Source of the DNA: CAYLLN01 sp036496265
GTDB lineage: Bacteria > Planctomycetota > Planctomycetia > Pirellulales > Pirellulaceae
Direction: 5' to 3'
Assembly (NCBI GenBank): GCA_036496265.1
Contig: DASXLL010000298.1
Location: 1-13,591 of the forward strand
Length of the DNA: 13,591 nucleotides
Each line of letters opens with the position of its first letter. The stretch's first letter is position 1. Shown in pieces: positions 13,521 to 13,591 of the stretch. The notes beneath the pieces are model-generated. The model saw only the letters and a list, made by a program, of their open reading frames with translations, ran no database searches and was not told the origin of the DNA. A program made the translations under genes and the position numbers.

Positions 13521-13591
13521 GTGGCTCCCAGCCGAAGTCGCAAACGACGTCGATCTATCTGCGCCCCGCGCTGCCGGCGGCTGGTGGTGGA
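13521..13591 (+). CDS. Possible start of a gene running off the right edge (very basic N-terminus)
   Basis: GTG at 13521 opens a frame that stays open to the window end (23 codons): MAPSRSRKRRRSICAPRCRR and on. AGGGG (13508-13512) lies 8 bases upstream as a ribosome site. The Arg/Lys-rich start with two Cys is too short to assign to a family. Confidence is modest because the frame is short. Confidence 0.35.
   Translation, partial: MAPSRSRKRRRSICAPRCRRLVV

Noticed and set aside
13076..13543. Minus-strand ORF of 155 residues
   Set aside because: Composition is Arg/Ser/Pro-rich without motif or ribosome site, and it overlaps repeat remnants; judged non-coding.
1..13591. selC (tRNA-Sec) or other tRNA genes
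   Set aside because: I scanned intergenic gaps by eye for a tRNA-like acceptor stem with a GGTTCGA-type loop and found none; a tRNA search tool would be needed to be sure.

Overview
The window most likely comes from a planctomycete (Pirellulales-like). The clues are an N-terminal LEPR-type motif, DFGDAP/GEVEDY segments, FG-GAP repeats and a C-terminal dockerin pair in one large secreted protein; a Uma2-family gene; bacterial homologues of formylmethanofuran dehydrogenase (FMDH); a Y1/REP-type transposase relic; and GC-rich palindromes in almost every intergenic gap. This placement is inference from gene content, since there is no rRNA gene in the window.

Layout. Positions 1-2213 (minus strand) hold selB followed by the first 88 codons of selA, overlapping as GTGA; selA runs off the left edge. 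Positions 2214-3302 hold a broken Y1-type (REP-associated) transposase gene flanked by two copies of a hairpin repeat on each side, all four in one orientation. Positions 3303-9655 (plus strand) hold selD, fwdD, a 53-codon ORF, fwdB, a Uma2-family gene, fwdA and fwdC. Positions 9656-10588 form a repeat-rich gap with several REP-like palindromes and a roughly 110-bp MITE-like inverted repeat. Positions 10589-12949 encode a large secreted FG-GAP/dockerin protein. Positions 12950-13520 are intergenic, and a possible new gene starts at 13521.

Main discovery: fwdB is a selenoprotein gene. Two apparently separate ORFs (5087-5434 and the stretch after 5434) lie in the same frame and are divided only by a TGA at 5432-5434. 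That TGA sits where FwdB proteins carry the cysteine that binds tungsten or molybdenum, and it is followed by His-Gly-Pro, as at the selenocysteine of E. coli formate dehydrogenase H. selA, selB and selD, needed to make and insert selenocysteine, lie within 5.5 kb. A hand-folded hairpin just after the TGA is a candidate bacterial SECIS element. The region therefore looks like a self-contained module: selenocysteine synthesis and decoding genes plus the catalytic subunits (A, B, C, D) of a selenium-dependent FMDH-like enzyme.

How the genes work together: SelD makes selenophosphate, SelA converts Ser-tRNA(Sec) to Sec-tRNA(Sec), and SelB delivers it at the UGA of fwdB. FwdB/FwdD would hold the W/Mo-pterin site linking CO2 (or formate) to formate, FwdA the amidohydrolase site linking formate to the N-formyl C1 carrier, and FwdC the structural core. 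No selC tRNA gene, formyltransferase or electron-transfer subunit (E/F/G type) was found here.
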